A DNA stretch of 64,000 nucleotides, from assembly GCF_001039355.2 (NCBI RefSeq), contig NW_019775935.1, forward strand, positions 1 through 64,000. Direction: 5' to 3'. This document shows, in pieces, positions 26,701-42,200 of this stretch. The translations under genes were made by a program, and so were the position numbers. Numbering within the stretch: the stretch's first letter is position 1; every line of letters begins with the position of its first letter. The notes below the pieces were generated by a model. The model ran no database searches. It saw nothing but the letters and a program-made list of their open reading frames with translations, and was not told the DNA's origin. The DNA comes from Lingula anatina (Eukaryota > Brachiopoda > Lingulata > Lingulida > Lingulidae).

Positions 26701-27989
26701 GGACGTACAGCAGTGATTGAGTAGAGCACTTATTTAAATGACATTGCCGCTGTACACTGATGAAATATGTCATCTGATCTGATGGTATGCTTATCTAGAT
26801 AGAGGAACTTATTTTTGTATAGCCTTCGTCATCAAACCATTGTGAGGGTACTGGTAAAGTCATGTCTGTCAACTAGGTCCCACGGATCTGTGTTGCTGTA
26901 TTTACATGCAACCTAGTTAACAGTTCTGGGAACTTGATCAGGATATATCTGCTGAGAATTTCAACCACTGAAGTGGGACAGTTACCAAGATGCGATGTTA
27001 TGAAAAGGTTTTATAACTAACAGGTGATTTCTATATATATATGCATGTAATGAAGAAGCTGAGCCAGACTTCTGAAGTGGAACTGATATATAGGTAATGA
27101 GTAGAACAGAGTATACTATACAGTGCAAATGCATGCATCGGCACACACACACACAGTTTTGTTGATATATAGCTTATTATGGAGAAAAAATCTCATCTTG
27201 TGGCTTTGGAAGGAAGCAGCAGGTGTCCTAATAAACTCCACCAATTTAATTAACTGAGTTAATTACTAAACGAAAGCACCAGATGTAATATGCTTTTGAT
27301 ATATTTTAGCTCAGGTCCAGTGCATTGAAGAGATTTCTGTAGAATTTGGTTTGTAAGGAATGTTACATGATTATATTGGTATTAATGCAATATCTTTGAG
27401 AACTAGCATTCGTCACCTGATGTTATGTAAACTTTGTCTACTCAGTTGTTATTATGTTTGGTAGGGAGATGGTGGAACAGATAATACAAATTTTTTATGT
27501 TAACCGAGTGTGGCATGTCGACTTTTAATATATTTCTTTTTTCCCCATTTCTACGCATGTATAGTTATGAAAGTGTCTGTTTGGTAAGTTTTAGACTTAA
27601 AAATAAAGCCTTCCCAGTATTGGAATTTTCACTTTTATTATGCCTTTTAAACTTTAGGGAACTTTGCCTTTGACAACAGAACATGAAAGGTCTGGTTTTG
27701 AAACATGTTCACCCTGAATAGAGTAGCTGCTATCTCCCAGGTCATGTTCTATTTGGCAAACAGGTATATAAAAGACAGTGATAATAAGGTCTTGGATTTC
27801 CTTCAGAGCTAGACAGTGACATGCTTATAGTAGGTCTGAGAAAGTTGGTGTGAGGTCATGTTGAACTTAATGGATCTGATGTAGAAAATAATTCACATAC
27901 ATTTTATATTGGGGCATATTGGAATTTGTGAAGGGAATGCAGTGCTTGCTCATACAAGTACATATGGTTTCAAGTAACGTGCATGCGTG

Positions 27990-28021
<32 letters not shown>

Positions 28022-31000
28022 CACATATTAATGGTAATGCAGTGCATATATACTAGTAATATATAGAATAGAATTCTGCAGATGTAAAATCTGTCATATA
28101 ACTCTTGGCACTAGGCATGGTATTCTGTGTTTAGTCAATTAAAAAAAATTAAACTTCAGGAAGTATCCATTTGATTGCCCCTCCCCCTTCCATCATTTTC
28201 TTTCTTCCTGACACTTGTTTTGCCAACTGTTCAGCTTTGGCATCAATACAAGGAAATCTCTGGTGGAAGGTTACAACCAAAATACCTACTTCCTGGATTT
28301 GAAGCCAAACTTTTTTGTTAGATATCGTTAGTTTAGATTTCAAATTAATTTTTTTAAAGTTTATTTTGAACACAGACTTCTACATTTTAACTGTGAAAAA
28401 GGCAGTGTAATGTGTAAAATCATACTGGAGCTGTTGATAGAGCAACTTAAGTGTTTGGAGGGCATGTTAAAACTTTTTGAAGGCCATTTATAGAGGACAT
28501 TTTGATGCACATTTAAATGCATGCTGGTTTTGATTTTTAGAAAGAGAAACTAGCTGAAGTGTATCTGGTTGATGACTTAGTTGAACATGATCTGATATGA
28601 TAGCATCATGTGAAACACCATGTTGTGGCAGCTCATGGAACCAGGCAAAATAACAATGAATGATAGAAAGAGATAGGGGAGAGTGATACCCTGTTCACGC
28701 AACAGGCATTTATTTGGATAAATATAAATTAGATCAGGATTCTGATATAAATGTGGATGTGTGAATGCATGAAAATTTCTGTTAACTGTTTTCTCAAAAT
28801 ACTGCAAGCTGGTTGGATTTCTGACAGTAATTGGAATAACTCACCACAACTATCAGTAGGTCAAGGTCTTACTGTGCATTTGCACACAAATGAGCAGGGA
28901 AACAAACTTTTGCTCTTTTGCTCTATAAGTGTGACTGCCAAGATTGCTTCAATGTCTTTTGAGTTATATTTCATGTTTCAAATAAAAACAGATGGCCAAA
29001 AAGCAGTACAAGTAGGGCAGTAAATGGAACCATATTTTTGTGTGCACTGTTGTCCCATGCAGTGCAGATGGGACTGTTCAATCAGGAAGTGGAACCTGGA
29101 TTTTCAGCGTGGGATTCAGTTTTGCTTTGCTGTGTGTGCACAGGGAAAGGAATCAAATTTTTCATCTGAAATTTCGAATTTGAAAAATCCTTTGATTATA
29201 AAGATGATAGTGTGAATGAGGTATGAGAGGGTATAGTACTTTGCAACTCAAGTGACTTCTTAAATTTGCAAGTGCACCAACTGGTCCTAGTCATACTGTT
29301 TCTTCCAGTGAACTCTGTAAATTAATCCCACAGATGAAGCTACCTGTCTACAGCATTGTCCCCCTCTCCATTGAGCCTTTCATGACACTACATACCTGCT
29401 GAGCCCTGGAGACAGACATGGCTGAAAGAAAGGACTCATTTTCAAGTATAATTAGCTCCTTTAGGCCCTGATAAATGCTATTAGGATACAAAAATGACAG
29501 ATTTGTTGCAGTCTCAGCACAAGATTTTTCTCCTGAGATTCTAGTTGAAAATTGAAGCAGTTAAAATTTTGATTTCAGCAATTGTAGGAATTTCAATTGC
29601 ACTTGAATATCTTTTATTTTGACATTGAAGGGAATAGTTACCAATAACAGCAGTGTTTTATTTAGTTTACTTATTTATTTTTTAATGTATCCAGAGTTCT
29701 GTTGAGAGACATTATGTGGAAACCTGAAGACATGCCATAATGCAGCACATATTTCTACTGATGTTTTTTTACTTCTTTATTTAATCACATTATGCAATGT
29801 GTGTGTCAGAATTTATGCCGAGGGTGAGGTGAAAGTAGGAAAGAGAATACTTTTCACCACTGCAGTATTTTTATAGAAATATCCTAAAGCTATGTCATTG
29901 CACCTGGTTGTTAGCTACATCACAAAGTATCTTAATGATGTATTCTACAGGTTTTTAAGTACCAGGTAGTCATATTGGTTTGACACATGTATAAGCAGTA
30001 CCAGGTACAATGTGAAGAAAGTAGAAGATGAGTGTTACAATTTGCCACAGTCCGAGGCACATACTTATAGTGGTTGAAGTTTTGTGTTTTTATAAGTTGG
30101 GCTTGAATGATTCCCTATATTGTTTTAGTTTCTTGGTTGAATTTTTTGTTTTAACTGAGAATGTGTTGATTTCTTATTTTGTCCTAGCACCTGTGAAATA
30201 TAATACTGATATAATGCTGATCTGCAAACCCCTTTTGTTTGTTTGTTTGTTTCTCCTTTTAATTTATGATTGGTGTGCTTTTGCAAACGTTTAAGAGAAG
30301 TTCCATGAGAGCCCCCCCCCCCCCCCCACCCACACACACACACACACATATTACAGGAGATGTGTAAGTGAATAGGTGTCTACAGAGATAAGAGCCCCCC
30401 TTGTGTTTGTGTCTGACTTTTATTACTGTGTCTGACTTAGTGGGATTTTATGAGATGTCTGCCAAAGGACACCCACATGCATTGGAACATCGCACACACT
30501 CATCTTTTAAAAGCTTTAAAATTCATTAAACACTGAAGTGAAGCTTAAGTACAGGTAACTTAAACTTTATTCCACTTATGTGAAATATTGATAAACTTTA
30601 TTCCACTTATGTGAAATATTGATCACAAAAAAGTTGGTAACACCATAAATAGTCTTAATTATAGCATGTATGTAAGTGCTATTCTTCCGTGATCTAGGAA
30701 GAGTTGTAATAGGATAAAATGTAGAAAAGGTTATACATGTGTTCTAGGTTTGGCAGAGATGTGGCTTCCTGGTCACTGTTAATGATTGAGACAGGTACAG
30801 CAATGGCTTTTTTAAAACAAGGTTAAAATTTCAATAACTGATGGCAAGCACAATTTTTTGTTTGCTGTCGACTCATTATAACTAGTACTGAAAGAATCCA
30901 CAACAGCTGGATCTCATTTTAGTAAGGCTCTCACATGGAAATTTAGCTTTCTTTCTGTCCTGATGTAATGGTTGTTCAATCGTATGAGAGTCCAAATACC

Positions 31001-34000
31001 AGTTGTATGGGGGAAGTGAATCAATTCAGTACAAAATTTGAGTAACCACTTAAATAATTTTCTTCTTGGCAAGGATCTATTCACAATGTTTAAATTTTTC
31101 CAGATTGCCAGTATTTTGTCAGAATATACATTAACAGTTTGGCAATTACAAATATGAAAGTGGCGAAACAATAAAATCATGGTTGCTACTTACAGATCAG
31201 ATTACAAGGATGTAGAATCAAGTTTGTTCTAAGAAAGATGTCTGTAATCATTTTCTTTCTTTTTTTTTAATTCCTTTATCCTTGAATTTGTTTTATTTCC
31301 ATGAGAAGGTTATGTCAGATGGTTATTTTAATGCTTTAAATCTTCTATTGTATAAATGTATATATATTTTCAAAGTTAAACTATTTGTTTGACTGATGTA
31401 GATAAATATTTTCTTATGTATTTATAAAAATAATAATAATTATAATTATTCTTATTATTATTAGCCTATTACACAACTTCATAACTTGTATGATGCAATA
31501 TGTAGTCTAAATCCAAATTCAAATTTATCTCATTTATTGGAAGGCATAATTTGATGGAATTCAAACCATTTTTATCTTATCAAATTTACTGTTGGTTTAT
31601 AAAAGCATCAAATATTAGCAATTTAAGAAAATGTAAATCTTAGATTGTAAATTAAGTGTTCATGGGAAAAACTGCATAAGACAAAAGTAAGTAAAATATT
31701 TTGGTGTTTTCTCATGCATTCTATATGTATAGAAAAATATCAGAGATTTGGTATAATATGGCACTCCTGTATTCAAGAAACTGAGTCTGCCTCTCCCGAT
31801 ACTCATTAGTTAATTAATTAAACTAAAACTAAACTTGCATAATTCCCATTAGGGCATTTAGAGTAACTACCATTAGAAATGCAATTATACCAAGTCCTTA
31901 TACCTAGATTAATTGACTTGGCATTTTAAAGCAGTGGATTAATTCCTTGAATTTTGTATGACAATGTACTCTATCAAATTAATTTTTTTGGAACTGGGAA
32001 CTTGATCAGTGTGATTTTATCTTCATTCAGGTTTAATAATTCTTAACTGCCTTAGTTTGTTTTCATAAAATTGATCAGGGATATCTGTGATGTCTAAAAG
32101 TTGTAATTAATTAGTAACAGGAAGGAGACCAATAACACAGATTGATGCTACAGATTTGTTACTTTTATTCCCTTTCTTTTCTATGCCTGGATTAACTATG
32201 TTAGATAATGCTAGCATCAAAATATATGGATCAATGTCTTCTTCACAATTGATTGACATATGTTTAACTGATTTAACTAAGAAAAGGTATTATTGGTATT
32301 GTGCACAAAAAAGTTACAACCTAACTTACTTGGTGTACACTACCGTAGATAGTGAAGTGGAAAAAAGATTTTTAAAGAAACTTCTTGTTATATTGTGCAG
32401 TAATCCCTCTTCCTGGTTAATGCTAGAAAGGGTTGGAATCTTCTTTTTATGTGCAGACACATCATCATCCTGAGCTTGGGGTCAATTAGTGCATTCTCTT
32501 GTAAGAAGTGGCCCAAATGTGCTGGATCTGAAGTCTGTAATTCAGGAACCATAAAAGCTAGAGTCCTTTTGTTTTTTACAATTTGAAGTGTTTGTCAACT
32601 ACAACACTTACAATGGTAGGGTTTGTTTGTTTGTTTTCCATATGTTTTAGGGGTTGCATTTTTTCCAAAAAGTAATGTGCAATGATGAATTTTTTTTCAG
32701 ATGTGAAATATTCCAAAAGCAGCTAAACACCCACAGTTCCACTTGTTAAGGAAGTGATATGTTGGCTTAATGTGACCTCGTATTGGACATTTGGCCTACT
32801 TTACTATTTAAAAGGCACTTTGCATATATTTTGCTATCCCATATTTTTATACAGCTAAAACAGCTAAGTCCATAGCTACCATTTGATCTGATTGAGGTTA
32901 ATCTTGTTAAAATTTGGTGTTAAACATCATATAAAATATATCTCATAAAATCAGAATTTACATTTTGTGCATCATTATTTGTTTTTCGTCTGTACATTTT
33001 ACAGCTTTACTGCTTGTTATATAACAAAAGAGTCATTGCACTTATTAACTAAGTGCGGAGAACGTGTTTTGAATATCTGTTTGAGACAGTAGCATGTAAG
33101 ACATGAAAGCCAGGGCTGTGACATGAATACAAGGGTATAATATAGATGTCTACCATTGCCTGTAACTAGGAAATTCTGTGAAGAACTGAATACAAAATAC
33201 CAGGAGGAATTGTCTTTAGAGGGAGAGTAGGAGGCTGACTCATTAAGACTTGAAAGTTCAGCCCATGTATATAGCACTATTGTCTTAAAGCTCCACTGTG
33301 CTGATGTCATCAGTTACAGAGGTAAGGGCAGGTGTAATGAAAGGTTGGTGAGAGGAATATTACCTGTGAATAAAAACAGGTGGAAATAAGGTGTGTACAT
33401 GAGCAAAAAGATCTAAGGGATTGGCGTGACTGTGTGAAATTGAAGATGTACGTAGTATCAGGTGGGTACAAACATACAGAAATATAAGATGGGAGCAGTT
33501 TGACATGGAGGGTAGATAGACTGTTGACCTAATACTTGTAGTTAATTTGGCAGAAAAGACAAGGGATGTCACAGTGTTGGTTATGATGGTACACTGGCAT
33601 ATAGAAAGGGCAAGAAGGGCTGAAAATGGAAACAGTTTGGCATGGATATATAAGAAATACAGGGTAAGGTATTCCAGTAACTGTAATATGTAGAAAGAAA
33701 TATGCAGAGGAATGGTTTGAAGGGGGGAAGGGAGGCTGCTAGTGCATATAAAATGAATGAGAATGAGTTAAAGTGCACTAGGTAGTGCACATTAACAGAC
33801 TAACAGCATTCACAACTGGTCTATTAAATCTCTGTTTTCATTTAGCTTTAATTGCAAGCCCCCAGCAGGGGTGGTGCATGTGGTAGGCTGGGAGACCATT
33901 GGGGGGGTAGTGGCATTGCTTTCAAGTGGGGCTTGCAGATCAGTTTGTCTGATGATCATTTGTTGTAGATGTGCTCTAACATGACTCGTTTCCAATGTAC

Positions 34001-37000
34001 TGATATTAGCTAGTGCACACTTATTCCTTTTGAACGGCCCCTAACATGATACTTAAACTGGTTTATCAATAGAAGTATTGTGGCAACATTTAACACACAA
34101 GATATATACTACTAGTACACATTCCCAGTCAAGTTGTGACCCAGTGTATCATCCAAGCAGACCATGTGGTTGTGCTCTTGCAGATTGCTGTCATGAGTGA
34201 CCTCACGCCGTGGTCTTAGGTTGACATGTTATGGTAGGAAGATGTAATACATGGATTACACAGTTCACTTAGATAATAACCACTGAATTAGGTCCTCACA
34301 AGTTGATTGGGGGAAAAACGGCCTAAGACATGGACCAGGATGTATAAAAATTGAAGTTGTTTTAGTAATATACCTAGACAGAGCAAGTATGATGGAATGT
34401 CTATGAGCACCTGTGGTATATATTAAGACATTTGTTAAGTGGTATACCTGCTGTTTTTTAACTGCCACTAGGTGTCTTTGGCATCATGATCCTATGCCTA
34501 ACATTGCAGAGAGGGATTGTGATACAACTGGTAACAGCAGAGAAGACATCCTAACAGATAAAACATGATCAGCATCCCTTGAAAAATAACCGTATCTGTC
34601 AGAAAAGCAACAGCTTCTCAGTACCAGAAGATACTAAGAGCTTAGTATCAACAGAGAGATTGGTTTATTTTAAAGCTACGTTTTCTTGAAGGTGAGATCA
34701 TTTTGGAGGTATTATGTATTTTGAACACCAATAAGTTGGAGACAGAAAGGATGGAATGCTGTGTTAACCGGTCTGTTCTATTTAGTTTGCCCAGTCCAGG
34801 CCTTTGGGGGGGGGGGGGGGGGGGGGGCTTTTATGTCTGTCTATATGACAGTTATGTTGCCTTGTGTTAGCTTTTGAAAACTTCCATAAGTATGTGCTGA
34901 CCCCCACTCGGCGGTCCAATCTGTGTGTGTGTATAAACTAAGATGAGCATATTGTGTTTTACATAGCCCAGCGTGGTGGTATTGCTTTATGTTTGTTGAT
35001 AACAGCAAATTCCACATTTTCCACTTGTTAGCTTGGTCTTGGTTTGTTAATGGAAGGGGCAGTTATGTCATGAGGCTTAGGAGTTAATAGTTTATATCTT
35101 AAGCTAAGCAGTGAAGAGGGGTTGTATGGCAATGTAGTGGATTATGTACTATTGCTAGGTTTTCCTGCACTTGTGTACTGGCAGTCTAAATGGGGTGCTG
35201 ATGTTGTGTCATTCAGGTGTCTGGAGATCACAGGGAAAACAAGGGGAAATGGCAGCAGTTGACAGGGCAATGAACTGGTCGAGAACATTCTCAAGAGATT
35301 TGCTACAGTGAGACTGACATTAATCTCTCTGTTGTCTCACTGCCATTGTAATGTTGAGGTAAGAGGAAGGCCAGCTAGAGGTGGGGGTGGAAAGACATTT
35401 TCATAACACAGACTATGCATACAGTACAGCACTTAGTTGAGTCACCACAACAAGACAGTGCTGAGAGTCATATATATATTCTACCCGCATACTGGCAGTG
35501 TTGTGCTTCACTGTCTTGTGGAGATATTTTTACAAGGTTTGAAGAAAGATCAAGGTCTTTTTTTTTTTTAATATGTTTTCCAACAAAAAGTGAGGGTTAA
35601 AGTAGATATTTTTCAAATTCGTATATTGCCACACCACAGTCCTGTGAAGATAATGGTAGATTCAAGAATCACCTTGGTGTTTGTCATCAGTCTCAGGCAA
35701 TAAGGGTAAGAAAGAAATATTTTAGTTCATTAGAATCATTGAATTTTCAAAGTTAAAATCATGGTCAATATTACTGATTGTCACTGTTGGCATTTTCCAA
35801 GTGAGACTTTGAATTCCCATTGGATTAAAATCCTCTGAGTTTTACATTAGTAGTACATTACAGTGCATTTTTAAAAGTAGTGCAGGATTAAAATGGTAGT
35901 TATAATAATTATGCTTTAAATATGGGTTACATAAAAATTGACCAAAAAAATGTGCACTGCAGTATTCAAATTGGTTGTTTATCATTTTTGTAAGTTTTAA
36001 TATCAGTACTTTGGTCAGTGTAGTTATTTACATGTCTGTCAATTTGGCAGCTTTCCTAAGCTTCCAGTTAATGTTGTAAATTGCTGCAGTAAGAGCAATT
36101 GGTTTCTGAGATAATATGAACCTAAAAAGGGATGATCCAAATTATTGTGAACAGTCAGGCTTTTCCTTGTCTGATGAACTCATCAGCTTCATTACAACAT
36201 TCTGATCAATACATTAATGACATTCCATGATGTTTAAAACTTATGTGATCATTTGGCTGTGATGGCTTCCTTTTCAAAGTAAGATATTTTCAGTCCTTTC
36301 TTTTGTTACTCACATTAAGACTATAGAATAGTTTAGGTGAAAGATTCTTTATATTTAAACTAAGTAAATTTGACATGTAGGTTACTTTGGTAAAGTCAAT
36401 GTTATGGTTCTACAGAATAAAATGCTACTATGTTAACAAACCCAGTCTAAATGGCACTGTAAATATTCTACTGAATATATTCTCCTGAAGTTCAGACATG
36501 AGAAGTATGTTTGTATGAAAGTTTATAGATGAAGCTGATCATTTTCAGTTCTCTTCTGCATCTCAGACTGGGCTACATATAGAATCAGCAGCCAAATCCT
36601 CAACTTCTTTAGATAGCCCTATAGTAGCCAGACTGCAAGGAGCCAGTGTCAAGTGAAGAGTTTATTATTACAACCAAACTTTGACCAACACACACTGGCA
36701 GGAAAAAATACATAGGTGATAGTCAATGATACTAATTAAGTGGATGGATATTTCTCATCTTATTGAGTTTCATATTGCGTCATGGTTCTGCCCATCATAA
36801 AAAAATGCTGCTCGGAGATCTGAACAAAATATTGTGTGGTAACTTTAATTTTAACCCATTGCACATACCTTTGGTAGACTAGCTTAAATTATATGGCTAT
36901 TATAGAGTCAAAATTCTTGCTATTGACAGGATTCCAGTTCAAAGACATATAATTAGCATAAGATTGATTAGGCTATTATATGAACATGTGCATTTACATG

Positions 37001-39133
37001 AGTATGTGTTACTCTATTAAAACCCACGTTGGGCTGTTTAATTTCAAGTCTGTTTATCCCTTGGTGACTGTAGAATCCAATTAGCTTGTAGAATTCAATA
37101 TAGTTATCAACATATGTTATCTAATTATTGTGAAATATTAACTGTCAAAGATTGGTAGGTGTTTAAGAAATTCACTAGTAGGAATTCTGACCAACTGTCC
37201 AGAGTAAGTGGTCAGAGATCAATTGGGCTGTCACTGGCTGTGGTCACTCATTATCCGGGTATTGAATTCTACTAAATGAGTCACTCGGGTTTTATAAGTG
37301 ATTATCTATCCTGGATATTAACATTTGAAAAGTGTAATTTAAAGTCTCATTAAATGGTTGATACTAAGTTTTTTATTTGGTTGAGTTAGGAATGACACCG
37401 ACATGTCGTGGTTGACCACTTTAGGCTGCAGTTCTGAGCAGTTTGCAGTAGGGTAATCAATACTGATGGCTCGGAAACTGTTGCTGTGATTTTATTTTAA
37501 TGTCTTGGTATTGTTCAATGAAAACAAATAAAATGTTGCCATATCGTGCAGCCATAATAGCCATCACATGTTATTATTCTTATTTATGAAAACCCTGTGT
37601 TTCAGACCACTGATGGAGACTTCCCTATTTCAGCACCTACACTGTGTTCAGTGAACAGCATGAAGGTGCTGGCCACACAGGGGAGTTCTTCTCAGTAGCT
37701 TCTGAAACTCAGATTGATTGTAGCATTACAAAGAATGACAATTGCATCTGCTCTGCTTATTCCAGGTGAAGAAGCTCCACGGCCTCACAGAACAGGTACA
37801 TTATGGCATGATGTGTGGGATAGGGCCTGGGGTCACTGACCTTAAAGGTTAATGACCTAAGGTTTATTAACCCCAGGGAGGTGCTCTCTGGCACAGAGAT
37901 CTTGAACAAGTTAAAAAACCATTGCAAATTACTTGTAAAAATCCTGATTTTAACTCTTTTGCCATGTGCTAGAAAGTACCTCAGTCTTCACTATTCCTAA
38001 CCACATAGACCAGAGCCAGAGGTTAGAGCATGTAGCTACTTAGTAGCATGTTGAGTGGTTTCTATTGATGTTGTTTCTAGCATGTAGTTAGCATGTTGAG
38101 TGGTATCTGCTGATGCTGTTATTGTGCTGTGTGAATATGGATACCACTGCCATTTCTGTCAAGTTGTGGCACCCTGAACTTGGTATGTATGTACTGTGTG
38201 ATCAGGATTTCTTGTCCTAAGAAGCCTGTCTAGTACAACATAGCCTCTAGATCTGTTATGGAAGACAATACAAGAGAGGGACTCCACTGGTGCTAGAGGT
38301 TGTAAACTAGAAGTAGATAGAAGAAGACATAGACGGCCACAGTTTGACAGGAAATGTGGCCCGTGTCATGATATGTCTGTCTCCCTGGCAGACCCAGGTT
38401 ACATGGAGTGGTATATTTTAGAAATGTAACCTGTACCAGTGCACTTTGAGGTCTTAACACATCAATACACAACAGAGGGTTTAATAGCCATCAGTCTCTT
38501 AAAGTGTACTGGTACTGTACAGACTGTATCACTGAAGTCTACCACTTGATGTGAAAAGGGTCTTATTCTGTCTCACTTGCCTGGTTTGTTGTGCCTTTCC
38601 ACTGCATGTTTCGTGTGTGTGTTCTCACAGCCTAGTCTGGGACTACAATAGGGTAGGGCTGTGTTTGGATTTTGTGATATCATGAAAATTTCCATTTCTG
38701 TGTATTGTACTCTACAATACACAGAAATAGCATGCTTACTATCACCCCAGTGTTTTCTTTTCCACCTTTGATGTGCTTTTATACATATGACTTAATTAAG
38801 TTATATACATATATATATATATTCAACCTTTGGATGAAATGTGCTGTAATGATATACCTTAATAGGTAGTACACTTTACTGCATGCTTAAAAAATTGTCA
38901 ACCTTGGATGTATTTTATATATGCAAAGCATGCAGTGCATAGCAGATATTGTTCTCATCATACCTATGCTAAAATGACTAGTGCCAATCCCAAGGTTAGG
39001 CATATATCTTCCAACTTTTTCTTGCTTAAACTCTCATGTATTCACTCCTGTTCATGATATAGGGTCAAGTTGTTTTCACTCACCTGTAGGAAATAGTCTC
39101 AGCTACACAGTGAATACTGTATTATGCATGTGC

Positions 39134-39217
<84 letters not shown>

Positions 39218-42200
39218 CATGGCCATATTATATACTTGTTTACTTGTACATGTAGCTGCATCTACAAGCATAAACATCCAGAAATCCTATTTTTGAATTC
39301 TCTACAAAATTGAATTGGTGTTGAGAAAATAGGCTGTTGAATTGATATCTGAAGAATGAAAGGAATAGTATGTAGGAACAGTCCAGCAAATGCTCTTTCA
39401 AAATAAATTCTTATTTAATTTAAGTATCTTGCACATATGGTATAGGTATAGGTTTGTGGCCACACATAGCTTGGATAGTTATAGTGAGTATAACTACGCA
39501 GACAGCTGAAAGTACTCAGTTTTAAATAGAATATATGGGAGCCTTTGGTCCCAAAATAGAGGCTCCTGGTCGGACATGCAGCATAACCTTTTCTCTCTTT
39601 CCCTGGTATTTTTTCTGAACTCATTCCTTGGGAATACTCCATGGAACTCCAGGTACCAAGTTTTGGGAGATAAATGGTCTGCAGTCTGAGGTGCTGTGGA
39701 GAACAGCACAGTGGCTGAGGTTAGTCGGAATTAATTCTTCATTTCAAAGTAGTACATTTATGACTGAGTCTTTATGCATTGCTCTTTTGTGTGTTAGGAG
39801 CATCAGTTGACTCGTGTTATTGGATGTAGTGGACCATTTCTCCAACTGTCTCTGGGACAGGTATGTCTTTTCAAGTATATTTTTCCTGGACTTAGAGAAA
39901 TATTTTACCCTGAGGAGTAATTGGTGGACAAAAATTGATGTTTCCATTTTCCAAATATTAGCTGCCCAGTGGCAAAATGTCTCATAGCTTTTGAACCTTT
40001 TCCAAGTCCTTGGATGTTGCAATATTGACAGTTATATTGACTGAATTTCCAGGTTATTGTAGTATATTTGATTTCCTAACCTAGTCACCTTCAGAGAATT
40101 TACTGCATTTGTTTTGATGCTGCATATAATAGATAAATGGAAAGTGTCCATCAGAGTGATAACTCATATCATTTAGTGAAGTGACTTCTAAGGAAATTGA
40201 TCATTTGAATTATTCCTAGAAGCATGGTAATTTCCTCTCATGTTCCAAATTGAATCGAGTTATGTTTATAATTTGATCTTCTAGGAGTTTCCTGGGTTTT
40301 GCTATATGATATCTAAAGTGAAGGGATTGTTCAGTAAGAACTAGAGCACACAAGGAAATGACTGTATCATATTTTTATCACAAATCCATATTTTATAACA
40401 AATCTTAATGATATCTGAAGTGAAGGAATTGTTCAATAAGAACTAGAAAACATGACAAAATGACTATATCATATTTTTATCACAAATCCATATTTTATCA
40501 CAAATATTTATGATATCTGAAGTGATGGAATTGTTCAGTAAGAGCTAGAGCACCTGAGGAAATGACTGTATCATATTTTATCACAAATTCATATTTTTTT
40601 TCTATTTGTATTTTGCTTGTTGTTCTCTACTTATTAAACTCCAACTTAAGCTAATCATTTTATGTAGATATTGAAGGTATTTTACAAAGCTGTCCCCAAT
40701 TGCTTTATTCCTTGTGATTTTTGTACTGTGACACAAGGTACCCACATCTGAGAAGAGGTTATATATGATGTGTCGGGAGAATTAACATGATACTGATTCA
40801 GTGAAGTAACTCTGTACCATCATTGCCAAAGTGAACCAACAGTGCATTGCTAGTCTTCCTGTGTGGCTGCATCAAAATGAACAGTGTCATTTTCAGTCCA
40901 GTTATAGGTTGAATAAGTGCTGGAGAAATGGCTTAAAATATGTTTGTTGCAATATATGGTATTGTGGCAGAGCGTCAGGAGATGAATTGATATATATCTG
41001 CATTTAAAAACATTCACTGAGACTTCATTCACACGTTGGCACAATTCCACACAACTGCATGCAGTGAGTGTAGATGCACGCAGGTGTGTGTGCATTTTTG
41101 TTTGTTTGTTTGGGTTGGTAGCACTGTATAACATATTTAGTTGAATTAATTAAAGAAAGTTCATTAATTTTAGAATACAAAATGATGAGCACTCTAACTG
41201 TCGGCTAATGAAAATCATATTTAATAATAAGGAAGAACAGAAAAAAAATCAAAATGCAAAGTCATCTTAGTAAATTAAAATAGGCTTAAATAAAATGGAG
41301 CCATCTAGAGAGTTAAGATTAAACCAAAACAGAAGCAACATGTAATGGAGATAAAATGGCCTGATTTCTAGGAGTAATCCATATGTTGCCAGGATACGTC
41401 TCTGGATGGGCTCCTTAGTGTGAAATGTTGGGCTGTTTGTTCTGTGAATTAGGCTGCTGCTGGATTGATGGTTCAGGAGTGGAGTAGGTGAACATTTACA
41501 GGGAGGGTAATTTCAGGGACCATTCCCAGACCCTATCGTACTAAATGTGGATCGATTTATCTCCAAGGAGATTCTTGCTAAAGCGTAATCAACTTAAGTG
41601 GCTTAGATGTCTGTAATGCCTTCTGAAGCTGCTAGGAGATAATTTATCATTTAGCAGCTTCATTAGGCATGCCAGACATCTAAGCCGCTTAAGCTAAAAG
41701 CAATTTAGTGAGAAACTGGAGATAGATCGATCCTGTTAGATTAATCTAGGAATGGGAACCCAGTCTCAGTTAGATGTAATGAGGCTGTCTCTCAGTGTCC
41801 ATATGTACAGATAAAACATTCAGATAAAACATGGACATGCTGCTCAGTGTTAATTTTTGGGAATGTTTGATGGGGCAGGAGGGGGGGGGGGGGGGTAGGC
41901 CGAGCCAAGGAGATAACTGATTGAAAACATGTATATAAAGAGAAAAATGACTTCTGCTTTTGAAATATTTTGATACCCACTGATATTACAAGGGTGCAGG
42001 CCATGTAAAAAGTGGTCATTGAATGAGGATTATTGCAATTTTTGTACTTTTTTGCTCTTTAAAAATCTTCGCAAAGGTGTTGTTTACAGCTGTCAGTGTA
42101 CAACTTGGACTCTGCAAGATATCCTGATGAAGTCTTAAGGACAGATCCTCAACAATAAGGAAATATTAGCAAAATTTTTCAAAAATTTTGCAGGAAGTGA

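Noticed and set aside
17509-34035. Faint similarity among 17509-17600, 23690-23885 and 33790-34035 (CTGATTGCATTCAGCT, GCACTAGCTAGGTTG)
   Set aside because: Probably very old MITE remnants, but I could not define ends or align them convincingly by eye.
38981-39313. 110-codon reading frame with a long Tyr-Ile run
   Set aside because: It is a translation of the (TA)n microsatellite.
40308-40600. CRISPR-like repeat-spacer pattern
   Set aside because: The whole 102-bp unit is repeated rather than short repeats with unique spacers, and the genome is eukaryotic.
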